In this document: positions 1 through 7,902 of the stretch, one piece after another
Layout: the number at the start of each line of letters is the position of its first letter
Position numbering within the stretch: position 1 is the stretch's first letter
Source: Streptomyces sp. LUP30
GTDB taxonomy: Bacteria; Actinomycetota; Actinomycetes; Streptomycetales; Streptomycetaceae
Direction of reading: 5' to 3'
Assembly: GCF_001746365.1 (NCBI RefSeq)
Contig: NZ_MJAJ01000009.1
Span: 112,811-176,810 of the forward strand
Length of the DNA: 64,000 nt
Program-made: the position numbers and the translations under genes
The notes under the pieces: generated by a model
What the model saw: the letters and a program-made list of their open reading frames with translations, nothing else
Databases searched by the model: none
Told to the model about the DNA's origin: nothing

Positions 1-1
1 C

Positions 2-403
2 GGCGTCATCGCCACGCCGCCCGCCGTGAACGGCTTCTTCGACGTCGCCGCCGTGGAGGCGCAGACCGGGCGTCCGATCCGCTCCGCCTGGCGACGGCCG
101 GGCGACCCGCGGCCGTTCCCGGATCCCGACGCGGTCGTGGTCGCCCCGGCCACGTTCAACACCGTCAACAAGTGGGCGGCGGGAGTGGCCGACACGCTCG
201 CACTGGGCACCCTGTGCGAGGTCGTCGGACTCGGCGTCCCCGTCGGCGTCCTGCCCTGCGTGAACGAGACGCTCGCCCGTCATCCCGCCTACCGGGAGAG
301 CCTGACGCGGCTGCGCGCGATGGGTGTGCGCTTCGCGCCCGCGTACGAGCGTGCCGCGGGGGAGGGGTTCGGGTGGGAGCGGGCGCTGGACCTGCTCGAC
401 TGA
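2..403 (+). CDS. Flavoprotein (PPC-decarboxylase/HFCD-like), 5' end outside window
   Basis: The reading frame is already open at base 2, so the N-terminus lies upstream. The visible 133 residues carry the features of the HFCD flavoprotein fold (phosphopantothenoylcysteine decarboxylase, EpiD and dienelactone-type flavoproteins): a VVVAPATFNTVNKWAAGVAD stretch matching the FMN-contacting PAT.NT..K...G.AD motif, then a VLPCVNE segment like the substrate-clamp region. The usual role is FMN-dependent decarboxylation of a cysteinyl compound, but many Streptomyces members are stand-alone proteins of unknown substrate. The stop codon lies 21 bp from the convergent dioxygenase stop. Confident on family, not on substrate. 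Confidence 0.8.
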   Translation, partial: GVIATPPAVNGFFDVAAVEAQTGRPIRSAWRRPGDPRPFPDPDAVVVAPATFNTVNKWAAGVADTLALGTLCEVVGLGVPVGVLPCVNETLARHPAYRESLTRLRAMGVRFAPAYERAAGEGFGWERALDLLD

Positions 404-424
404 GCCGGTGCGGCGGGCCGGGAC

Positions 425-1285
425 TCACCCGGGGCCGGCCGGTCCGGGTTCCGGATCGCGGGGGGTCCGCGACGCGAACTCCGTGCCGCAGGGTCCCGAG
501 CCCTCGCTCTCCGGCAGGACCACCCGCGACCCGCTCATGGTCAGCGTCCGGTAGTACCCGCCGATCCGCTCCGCCGACCGGCCGACGTAGTGGCCGATGA
601 ACGAGCGGCGGAACCGGTCGACGCTGCGGTTGGGGCGGGATCCGTGCACCAGGCTGCCGTTGAAGAACAGTACGTCCCCCGGCGCCATGTCGACCGGCGT
701 CGGCGTCAGACCGGGCGGCGGCGGCACGTACTCCCGCGCGAACGACACCTGCTCGTCCGCCTGTTCCGGGCAGAACAGCTGCATCCGGTGCGTGCCGGGC
801 ACGACCTCGAGTCCGCCGTTGTCCCGGTCGATCACGTCACAGGCCAGCCAGGCGGCCACGCAGGTGCCCGGCTCGACCCGCAGATAGAAGTTGTCCTGGT
901 GCAGTGCCTGGCCCCGGGCGCCGGGCGGCTTGAAGTAGAACATGCTCTGCGCGGCCAGCGCCTCCTCGCCGAGCAACTCCTCCAGCGCCTCCCGCAGACG
1001 CGCGTCCAGCAGGGTCCGCCGCGCGAGCGGGGAGATCTCGTGCGGGTACATCACCCTCGGGTACGCCCGCAGCGGATCGGCGTCCCCCGGGCTCGGCTCG
1101 AAATGTCCCGGCACGGGCCTCCCGGCCGCCTGCAGCGCCCCGAACTCCGCGCACAGCGCGTCGACTTCGTCGTACCCGAACAGTCCCCGGACGACGGTGA
1201 AGCCGTCCTCCCTGTACTGCCGCAGCCCCGCCTCGCCCAGGACGTGAGCCCCGCCGCCGACGTCGTCCGTGGCCTCGACCCTCAT
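425..1285 (-). CDS. Phytanoyl-CoA dioxygenase (PhyH) family Fe(II)/2-oxoglutarate oxygenase
   Basis: A 286-aa protein. The Fe(II) facial triad is visible as H129-x-D131 (HQDNFYL) and a distal H214 in NGSLVHGS, followed by R220 and R224, either of which could bind 2-oxoglutarate. The family hydroxylates small lipophilic or amino-acid-like substrates, and EctD ectoine hydroxylase is a member. No ectABC genes are here and the EctD signature is not obvious, so the substrate is unknown. The ATG at 1285 is chosen because GAAGGAGG sits about 6 nt upstream; the frame continues open further upstream without a comparable site. It is transcribed away from the sigma/lectin fusion gene across a 485-bp divergent region. 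Residues 260-286 form a Pro/Gly-rich tail. Confidence 0.85.
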   Translation of the reverse strand: MRVEATDDVGGGAHVLGEAGLRQYREDGFTVVRGLFGYDEVDALCAEFGALQAAGRPVPGHFEPSPGDADPLRAYPRVMYPHEISPLARRTLLDARLREALEELLGEEALAAQSMFYFKPPGARGQALHQDNFYLRVEPGTCVAAWLACDVIDRDNGGLEVVPGTHRMQLFCPEQADEQVSFAREYVPPPPGLTPTPVDMAPGDVLFFNGSLVHGSRPNRSVDRFRRSFIGHYVGRSAERIGGYYRTLTMSGSRVVLPESEGSGPCGTEFASRTPRDPEPGPAGPG

Positions 1286-1770
1286 GTGTGCCCTCCTTCG
1301 GTCCGCTGCACCCGACCCTGCCACGGCAGGACGGCCGCCCGCCGGGACACGGCGCGGAAAGCGCGTCGAGGCGGCGTTCGGGACGGAACGCACCAGCTGA
1401 TTTCCCACCCGAAATCCCGTCGAAAGGGGGGGCCAAAAGGGGCGACGATACAGGGACCGCCCCACGCCTCCTTCAACGATTGACGTTTCGTCAACATTTC
1501 TGGGTCGGTGGGGAATGCGGGAAACCGTGCGGTCTCTTGTTCCTCCAGGTCCGGCTGTGCGAAAGTGTGCCTTGTCGGCGCACGGACAACGTTTTCCGCA
1601 CTGTGCGCGCGAGACGTCTCCCGTTCACACCCCGCACGCTCCAAAAGAGCCGTCCCCCGCGGACGTTCGGAGGCGTCGAACCCTGTGCGAGCCGATCCCG
1701 CTTCCCCGGCCGGATCGCATACCCGATGGTATGGACTTTGTGCCGCATGCCCCCGGAAGGAATGCAGACC
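1286..1770. other. Divergent intergenic region, no gene seen
   Basis: 485 bp separate the divergent PhyH and sigma/zinc/lectin genes. I see no convincing coding frame. The region is less GC-rich than its surroundings. It contains the inverted repeat at 1480-1494, a GCGGGAAACCGTGC word at 1517-1530 and a GCCTTGTCGGCG word at 1569-1580. Both words recur upstream of the S1 protease gene. Confidence 0.6.
1480..1494. promoter_or_regulatory. Inverted repeat TTGACGtttCGTCAA, candidate operator
   Basis: A perfect 6-3-6 palindrome in the divergent region, 195 bp upstream of the PhyH start and 276 bp upstream of the lectin-fusion start. It is a plausible regulator-binding site for either gene; the cognate protein is unknown. 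Confidence 0.4.
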
Positions 1771-3816
1771 GTGAATCACGCAGGCCTGTCGAATTCCCCT
1801 TCGGCGCGCCGCTTCGACGCGACGGACGAACAACTGAGCGCGGAGCTGAAGAAGTGGACGGGGGCGTCCCCCGCGCTGCACCCGGTCGGTGAACTGCTGG
1901 ACCGGCACTGGGAGGCCGCCTTCGCCTACGCACGGCTGTGCACCGACGGCGAACGCGCGGCCGGCATGCTCACCACGGCCGCCTTCACCCGGCTGTTCGG
2001 CGAGACCCTGCGGCAGAACGGGCCCACGGCCGCATGGCGCCCGCATCTGCTGGTCACCGTGCGCCGCGTCGCCGCCGAGTGGGAAGCCGACGGCCGCCGT
2101 GACCTGCTGCACCCCGCGCTGCGCTCCGAGGCCGAGGCGGACGGCGACGCTGACGGCATGGTCGGCGATCGCGTGGCCGCCCTGATGCTGCCGCCCGTGC
2201 ACCGGCGCATGCTGTCCCGGGCGTTCCAGCGCCTGCCCGAGTCGGCCCGCTGTCTGCTCTGGCACGTCGAGGTCGAGGCCGAACCCCTGGCGGTGCCGGG
2301 CGGGCTGCTGGGCCTGGAGGAGGACGGCGCCCGCGTCGAACTGCGCCGGGCCCGCGAGCGGCTGCGCGAGGAGTGCCTCCAGGTGCACCGCGAACTCGCC
2401 ACCGACGACGAGTGCCACCGCTACCACCGGCTGCTGGACGTCACCTGCCGCCGCGGAGGCGCCGACCTCGATCCCGACCTGCGCGCCCACCTCGGACAGT
2501 GCCGGCATTGCGCCCACACCGCCGACCAGCTCAGACAGTTCGAGGGGCTGCTCGGCGCCGCCCTGGCCGAAGGAATCCTGGGCTGGGCGGCCGCCGCCTA
2601 CGTGGCGGTCAGGATGGCCGGCGACGGCCGGTTCGTCGAGCCGCCCCGGGGATATACGGGCGAGGCCTTCACCGACGGGAACGCCGGCGTTCCCTCGCCC
2701 GCTCCCTCTCCCGCGCCCGACGCAGCGGGATCGGGCGGCGCGGACCGCCGCGCCGGATCGCGGTCGGGCGCGCTGTCCCGGATCGGGGCGCGGGCCGCGG
2801 GCCTCGCCGGCCGAACCGGTGCCACGGCCGACGCCGACCCCCGTCCGGCGACGAGCCGTTCGGCCCAGAAGGCGGCCCGCCGGGCCCGCCGCCGCAACGT
2901 GGCCGCCGCCGTGCTGACCGTGAGCGGGATCGTCGTCCTGCCGCTCGTGGTGTGGGCCGCCCTCGGCTCCGGGGACGACACCGCCTCGGTCGCGGACAAC
3001 GAGGGAGCGAAGGCTCCGGCCGCGGGGACGGACACGGCCGGCAACGACCCTTCCTGGGCGGGCGCCGGTGACAAGGCCCAGGGCGCCATGCGCGGCCGGC
3101 TGCACAACGTCGCCTCCGGGCTGTGCATCGGGATCGTCGGGGGCGAGGCCGCCGACGGCGCCGAGACCGAACTCGCCGCCTGCTCCTCGGCGCCCGGCCA
3201 GCAGTGGTCGTACGAACCGGACGGGTTGCTGCGCAGCGCCGCCGACGCCGGGCTGTGCCTGGACTCGCGCCTCGGCTACTCGGTGCGGCTGGGCCCGTGC
3301 GCCGGGGCCGGCCGGCCGGAACCCGAGAACGTGCGCTACGACTTCACCCTGCAGGGCACCCTCGTCCCGCGCTCGGGCCAGAACCTCGCGCTCGCGCCGG
3401 CCGCCACCGACGGATCGGGCGCCCTCGTGCTGAAGAACCGGGTGGACAGTGCCGCACAGCGCTGGGTGATCGACACCTCGAAACCCGACGCGCAGATGCA
3501 GTTCGTCAACTGGGGCGCCGACAGCACCGCCTCCGAGGCCCCGGCCCAGGGCGCCACGCCCAAGGCGGCCAAGCCCCCGGCGCCCGCTCCGACGCCGTCC
3601 GCCGACAGGACCGCCGCCCCGGCGCCCGGGCCGACGTCCGGCGCCCCGTCCGGCTCGGACAAGTCGTCCTGCTCGTACGCCCACCCGTACTCCTGCCAGT
3701 GGGGAGGCCGACCGAGCGGCGGCTCCGGATACGGCGGCTACGGCGACTCCGGTTACGGCGGCTACGGCGGGGGCCACGGATACGGGGGATACGGGTCAGG
3801 CGGCTGGGGGCACTGA
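1771..3816 (+). CDS. Transmembrane sigma-like / zinc-motif / ricin-lectin fusion protein (paralog 1)
   Basis: A 681-aa protein with unusual architecture. Residues about 10-105 resemble sigma region 2 (ELLDRHWEAAFAYARL). Residues about 140-205 resemble ECF sigma region 4 (AFQRLPESARCLLWHVEVEA, then a helix ending RARERLRE). H240-x3-C244-x2-C247 (HLGQCRHC) matches the anti-sigma zinc (ZAS) core. A single membrane helix follows at about 376-398, then an outside ricin-type beta-trefoil (about 440-560, paired Cys, QQWSY and QRWVI motifs), a Pro/Ala linker and a Gly-Tyr repeat tail. The GTG at 1771 is chosen because GGAAGGA ends 9 nt upstream; ATG 1762 is only 1-2 nt from it. I infer a cell-surface sugar or wall sensor. 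It could equally be a structural protein with a vestigial sigma domain. A paralog lies at 15588-17222. Confidence 0.75.
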   Translation: MNHAGLSNSPSARRFDATDEQLSAELKKWTGASPALHPVGELLDRHWEAAFAYARLCTDGERAAGMLTTAAFTRLFGETLRQNGPTAAWRPHLLVTVRRVAAEWEADGRRDLLHPALRSEAEADGDADGMVGDRVAALMLPPVHRRMLSRAFQRLPESARCLLWHVEVEAEPLAVPGGLLGLEEDGARVELRRARERLREECLQVHRELATDDECHRYHRLLDVTCRRGGADLDPDLRAHLGQCRHCAHTADQLRQFEGLLGAALAEGILGWAAAAYVAVRMAGDGRFVEPPRGYTGEAFTDGNAGVPSPAPSPAPDAAGSGGADRRAGSRSGALSRIGARAAGLAGRTGATADADPRPATSRSAQKAARRARRRNVAAAVLTVSGIVVLPLVVWAALGSGDDTASVADNEGAKAPAAGTDTAGNDPSWAGAGDKAQGAMRGRLHNVASGLCIGIVGGEAADGAETELAACSSAPGQQWSYEPDGLLRSAADAGLCLDSRLGYSVRLGPCAGAGRPEPENVRYDFTLQGTLVPRSGQNLALAPAATDGSGALVLKNRVDSAAQRWVIDTSKPDAQMQFVNWGADSTASEAPAQGATPKAAKPPAPAPTPSADRTAAPAPGPTSGAPSGSDKSSCSYAHPYSCQWGGRPSGGSGYGGYGDSGYGGYGGGHGYGGYGSGGWGH

Positions 3817-3842
3817 CGTCGGCCGCAGTGGCCGCACGTCCG

Positions 3843-5165
3843 TCAGACGCCGATCACCTGGAGCGAGGCCCACAGCGCGGCGACCGCCGGGATCAGCGCG
3901 GCAGGCACCGTGAGCAGCCCCAGGCGGGTGAACTCGCCGACGCCGACCCGCTCCTCGCGTTCCTGCACCACGCGCCGCCACAGCAGCGTCGCCAGGGATC
4001 CCGCGTAGGTCAGGTTGGGGCCGATGTTCACCCCGAGCAGCACCGCGAGCACCGCCCCGGTCCCGGCCGGGGCGGCGAGCGGCACGAGTACCAGCACCGC
4101 GGGCAGGTTGTTGATCAGGTTCGCCAGGACGGCGGCCAGCGCGGCCACGCCCAGCAGCGCGAGCAGGCCCGGGCCGCCGGGCAGGACGTGCCGCAGCGCG
4201 TCGGCGAGCCCGTTGTCGACCACCGCGCGCACGACGATCCCGAGCGCCAGCACGAAGGCCAGGAACCCCGGCGCCGCGGCCCGCACGACGGCGACCGGCG
4301 TCACCCGCCGCCGGGCCAGCGCCCGTCCGGCCATGACCAGGGCGCCCGCGAACGCCGCCCACGCCGGTTCGATCCCGACCGCCGAGGCCACCACGAACCC
4401 GGCGAGCGTGCAGGCGACGGTGACCAGCGCGAACAGGGGCAGCTCGGGCGCGGGGCCGTCGTCGGCACCGCCCTCGACGGCGGGCAGGTCGTCGGCGAAG
4501 AACCGCCGGAATACCAGGTACTCGGCCCCGATCGCGACGACCCAGGGCAGCGCCATCAGGGCGGCGAACCGGGTGAAGCTCAGCCCGCTCGCCTCGAAGG
4601 CCAGCAGATTGGTGAGGTTGGAGACCGGAAGGAGCAGCGAGGCCGTGTTCGACAGGTGCGCGCACGCGTAGACGTGCGGCCGGGAGCGCACGCCCATGCG
4701 GGCGGCGGTGGCGAACACCACCGGGGTGAGCAGCACCACGGTCGCGTCCAGGCTCAGCACGGCCGTCACCGCCGAGGCCAGTACGAACACCGCGACCATC
4801 AGCCGTCGGGGGCGGCCGGCGGCCCGGCGGGCCATCCACGCCCCGCACGCCGTGAACAGTCCCTCGACGTCGCACAGGTGCGCCAGCACCAGCACCGCCG
4901 CGAGGAAGCCGACGACGGGCCCGAGGCGTTCGGCCTCGGCCAGCGCGTGCTGCGGCGAGACCGCGCCGAGGACGATCGCCACGGCCGCGGCGGGGACGGC
5001 GATCAACGCCTCCGACCGTCCGGCGGGGCGCAGCACCGCCCACACCAGGGAGGCGGCGAGCAGACAGACGGACAGAGCTTCTGCGAGCGGGGTGTTCAGA
5101 GGAGTACTCCGGAGGCGGGGACGTGGTCGGGCCCGCCCATCGAACTGGTCCGGGTGCCGGTCCAT
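3843..5165 (-). CDS. ArsB/SLC13-type membrane permease
   Basis: A 440-aa polytopic protein with about 11-12 hydrophobic segments. It matches the ion-transporter (ArsB/NhaD/CitT) fold: two inverted halves, an early LSLDATVVLLTPV segment, the following SNTASLLLPVSNLTNLLAF hairpin motif, and a second-half NLINNLPAVLVLVPLA and GVNIGPNLTYAGSLATLLW motif. Typical members export arsenite or carry carboxylates. No arsR, arsC or arsenate reductase is adjacent, so arsenite specificity is unproven. The 22 residues before LNTPLAEAL are polar and Arg/Pro-rich, and a CTG codon at 5099 has GGAG 7 nt upstream, so the true start may be this non-canonical codon rather than the ATG at 5165. It converges on the lectin fusion gene, 26 bp apart. 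Confidence 0.8.
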   Translation of the reverse strand: MDRHPDQFDGRARPRPRLRSTPLNTPLAEALSVCLLAASLVWAVLRPAGRSEALIAVPAAAVAIVLGAVSPQHALAEAERLGPVVGFLAAVLVLAHLCDVEGLFTACGAWMARRAAGRPRRLMVAVFVLASAVTAVLSLDATVVLLTPVVFATAARMGVRSRPHVYACAHLSNTASLLLPVSNLTNLLAFEASGLSFTRFAALMALPWVVAIGAEYLVFRRFFADDLPAVEGGADDGPAPELPLFALVTVACTLAGFVVASAVGIEPAWAAFAGALVMAGRALARRRVTPVAVVRAAAPGFLAFVLALGIVVRAVVDNGLADALRHVLPGGPGLLALLGVAALAAVLANLINNLPAVLVLVPLAAPAGTGAVLAVLLGVNIGPNLTYAGSLATLLWRRVVQEREERVGVGEFTRLGLLTVPAALIPAVAALWASLQVIGV

Positions 5166-5243
5166 GAAAACATGCCCGGGTAAACGTCCGGCAAGCAGTC
5201 ACACCCGTCACACCGCCCACGGCGGCAGGCGGCACAGGCCCGC

Positions 5244-7613
5244 TCAGTCCTCGTCGAGCAGGCTCAGCTCCGCCCAGATCGTCTTGCCCTCCGGGGTGTG
5301 CCGGCTGCCCCAGCGCTGGGTGAGCTGGGCGACCAGGAGCAGGCCGCGGCCGCCCTCGTCGAAGGTCCTCGCCCGGCGCAGGTGCGGGGCGGTGTGACTG
5401 TTGTCGGACACCTCGCAGATCAGCGTCGCGCTGTCGTGGATCAGCCGCAGCCGGATCGGCCGGGAGCCGTACCGGATGGCGTTGGTCACCAGCTCGCTCA
5501 CCACCAGCTCCGTGGTGAACGACGCCTCGCTCAGCTCCCAGCGCGCCAGCTGCCCCACGACCTGTCTGCGGATCGGCGCGACCAGCGAGGGATCGGCCGG
5601 GATGTCCCAGGTCGCGACCTGGGCGGCGGGCAGCCCCCGGGTGCGCGCGAGCAGCAGGGCCACGTCGTCGGCGGCGCCGCCGGACGGGAGCAGGGAGTGC
5701 AGGATCCGGTCGCAGGTCTCGTCCAGGGAGTCCGCGTGCGCCGCGAGCGCCTCGCCCAGCAGCCGGTGACCGGACTGCGCGTCCCGCCCGCGGGTCTCGA
5801 TCAGACCGTCGGTGTAGAAGGCGAGCACGCTGCCCTCGGGGACCTCCAGGACGGCGGACTCGAACGGCAGGCCGCCTACGCCCAGCGGGGGACCGGCGGG
5901 CAGATCGATCCGCTTGGCCACGCCGTTCGGACGGAGCACCACGGGCGCGGGATGCCCGGCCCGCGCGAGCGTGCAGCGCCGGGACACGGGGTCGTACACC
6001 GCGTAGAGACAGGTCGCGCCGACCTCGCCGGGGCTGCCCTCGTTCCCGGCCTCCTCGGACAGGCGGACGACCAGGTCGTCGAGGTGGGTCAGCAGTTCGT
6101 CGGGGGCCAGGTCGATGTCGGCGAGGGTGCGGACGGCGGTGCGCAGCCGGCCCATGGTGGCCGAGGCCTGGATGCCGTGTCCGACGACGTCGCCCACGAC
6201 CATGGCCACGCGCATCCCCGACAGCGGGATCACGTCGAACCAGTCCCCGCCGACCCCGGCGCGGGCGGCCGGGAGATAGCGGGAGGCGGCGTCCACGGCG
6301 GCGGTCCGCGGCAGGGTGCGCGGCAGCAGGCTGCGCTGCAGCGCGAGGGCGGTCTCCCGCTCGCGCGAGAAACGGCGGGCGTTGTCGATGCAGACGGCGG
6401 CCCGTGCCGTGATCTCCTCGGCGAGCAGCACGTCGTCCGGGGTGAACGGGTCGGGCCGGCGGAACCGGGTGAGGACCGCGACGCCGAGGGTCACGCCCCG
6501 CGCCCGGATCGGCACGGACATCGTCGAGTGGACGCCGAGCTCCCGGACCCGCGCCCGGCGTGCCGGATCCCAGGTCAGCCAGGCGTCCAGCTCGCCGCTG
6601 GGCACGGTGCCGATGATGGTGCGCCCCGCGATCAGGGAGTCGACCTGTGGAGACCCCGCCGGGTAGCCCTGCGCTTCCCCGGGCTTGGCCACGGCCTCCG
6701 GGGTGCCGGTGTTGACGGAGTGGTGCGCGGAGCGGCGCAGGCTCAGCGGCGGTGTGAAGCGGACCGGGAGTTCCCCGCCGTCCTGCGGGTCGAGCAGGTC
6801 GACGCTGACGAAGTCGGCGAGCGCGGGCACGCACACCTCGGCCAGCTCCTGCGCCGTCCGGGTGACGTCGAGGGTGGTGCCGATGCGCACGCTCGCCTCG
6901 TTGACCAGCTGGAGCCGCTCACGGGCGAGGTAGTTGTCGGTGAAGTCGTGGGCGGCCAGGCACACGCCCCGCACCCGGCCCGCCGCATCTGTGAGCGGCG
7001 CCATCCGGGCCAGCCAGGCGTGCGCTTGCTCCTCGCCGCCGGTGCGCGTGTACATCTGCACATCCAGCGCCCGACCGCTGGTGAGCACCCGCAGCATGTG
7101 CTGCTCCAGCTCCGTGCTCTGCGGCCGGCCGCCGATCTCGGACAGCCGCAGTCCCTGGATCCGCTCCTCGGGCAGTCCGATCACCTCGCCCATCGCCTCG
7201 TTGATCCGGCGCAGCCGCAGACGCTCGTCGTAGACGGCCACGGCACAGGGGGACTGGACGAGCGCCGCCGAGGCCAGGGGGTCGTCCGAGAGAGCGCCGT
7301 CGACCCCGGCCACCGGGGTGACGATGAGCCACTCCCCAGGGCCCCCGTCCTGCGTCCCGGAGCGGTGGGCGAGCAGCCACACCGGAACGGGCCGGCCGTC
7401 ACGGTGGCGCAAAGTGACCGTTCCGTCCCAGCGTGGGCCGGTGAGCACGGGGGCCCCCTCGGCCAGCAGTTCCACCGCGGGCCGGCCCACGACCTCGGAC
7501 GTCTCCCAGCCGAGCAGGGCGCTGGCCCCTTCGTTCCACCCGACGAGCGTTCCGGCGTCGTCGACGACAGCCCGGGCCGTCGCAGCCTCGTCGAACGGAT
7601 ACTCCGGGCTCAT
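5244..7613 (-). CDS. Multisensor SpoIIE-type PP2C phosphatase with PAS, GAF and histidine-kinase-like ATPase
   Basis: A 789-aa soluble protein. Two PAS-like regions come first (about 10-110 with GWNEGASALLGW, and about 120-240 with RRINEAMGEVIGL), then a GAF domain (about 260-440), a SpoIIE/PP2C domain (about 465-660, with GGDWFDVIPL, VVGDVVGHG and AFYTDGLIE metal-binding motifs) and a C-terminal anti-sigma-kinase-type HATPase (about 670-789, VVSELVTNAIRYG and DEGGRGLLLV). Such proteins adjust sigma-factor partner switching by dephosphorylating anti-anti-sigma proteins; the ATPase may act as the matching kinase. ATG 7613 is preceded by GGAG at 7 nt. No sigma or anti-anti-sigma gene is adjacent, so partners act in trans. 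Confidence 0.88.
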   Translation of the reverse strand: MSPEYPFDEAATARAVVDDAGTLVGWNEGASALLGWETSEVVGRPAVELLAEGAPVLTGPRWDGTVTLRHRDGRPVPVWLLAHRSGTQDGGPGEWLIVTPVAGVDGALSDDPLASAALVQSPCAVAVYDERLRLRRINEAMGEVIGLPEERIQGLRLSEIGGRPQSTELEQHMLRVLTSGRALDVQMYTRTGGEEQAHAWLARMAPLTDAAGRVRGVCLAAHDFTDNYLARERLQLVNEASVRIGTTLDVTRTAQELAEVCVPALADFVSVDLLDPQDGGELPVRFTPPLSLRRSAHHSVNTGTPEAVAKPGEAQGYPAGSPQVDSLIAGRTIIGTVPSGELDAWLTWDPARRARVRELGVHSTMSVPIRARGVTLGVAVLTRFRRPDPFTPDDVLLAEEITARAAVCIDNARRFSRERETALALQRSLLPRTLPRTAAVDAASRYLPAARAGVGGDWFDVIPLSGMRVAMVVGDVVGHGIQASATMGRLRTAVRTLADIDLAPDELLTHLDDLVVRLSEEAGNEGSPGEVGATCLYAVYDPVSRRCTLARAGHPAPVVLRPNGVAKRIDLPAGPPLGVGGLPFESAVLEVPEGSVLAFYTDGLIETRGRDAQSGHRLLGEALAAHADSLDETCDRILHSLLPSGGAADDVALLLARTRGLPAAQVATWDIPADPSLVAPIRRQVVGQLARWELSEASFTTELVVSELVTNAIRYGSRPIRLRLIHDSATLICEVSDNSHTAPHLRRARTFDEGGRGLLLVAQLTQRWGSRHTPEGKTIWAELSLLDED

Positions 7614-7814
7614 CTCGCCACTCCATCGCGGACACTCACAGTGAACGGGCACGTCACTTCCGTTCCAGCCTAGTGTGTCCCGTCCGCGCGCGGACGAGAA
7701 CCCCCGCGGGCCTGCCCGACAGCGGGTTCCCCACAGGGTCAAGAGCCAAAACCGGCCGATCTGGCGGAGCCGGCACCACGGTGGTCCCCGGGCCTCGACG
7801 ACGGCTCCGTGCTC

Positions 7815-7845
7815 TTGACGGGCATGCGGACGGCGGCGTCAGATT
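7815..7845 (+). promoter_or_regulatory. Candidate promoter of the GH2 beta-galactosidase gene
   Basis: TTGACG at 7815-7820 and CAGATT at 7840-7845 are separated by 19 bp, slightly long for a housekeeping promoter. An AT-rich TTTGTAATCGATCAGTTG segment (7849-7866) follows and may hold an operator. Confidence 0.35.
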
Positions 7846-7902
7846 CTGTTTGTAATCGATCAGTTGTGAGTACTTCTGGTTCCTGATGAGAGAGAGCCGA
7901 CC

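Noticed and set aside
425..1285. Naming the PhyH protein ectoine hydroxylase
   Set aside because: No ectABC genes are adjacent and the EctD-specific signature was not recognised.
3123..5183. Plus-strand open frame of 686 codons spanning the lectin fusion and the permease
   Set aside because: Arg/Gln/Gly-rich shadow that crosses two genes on opposite strands.
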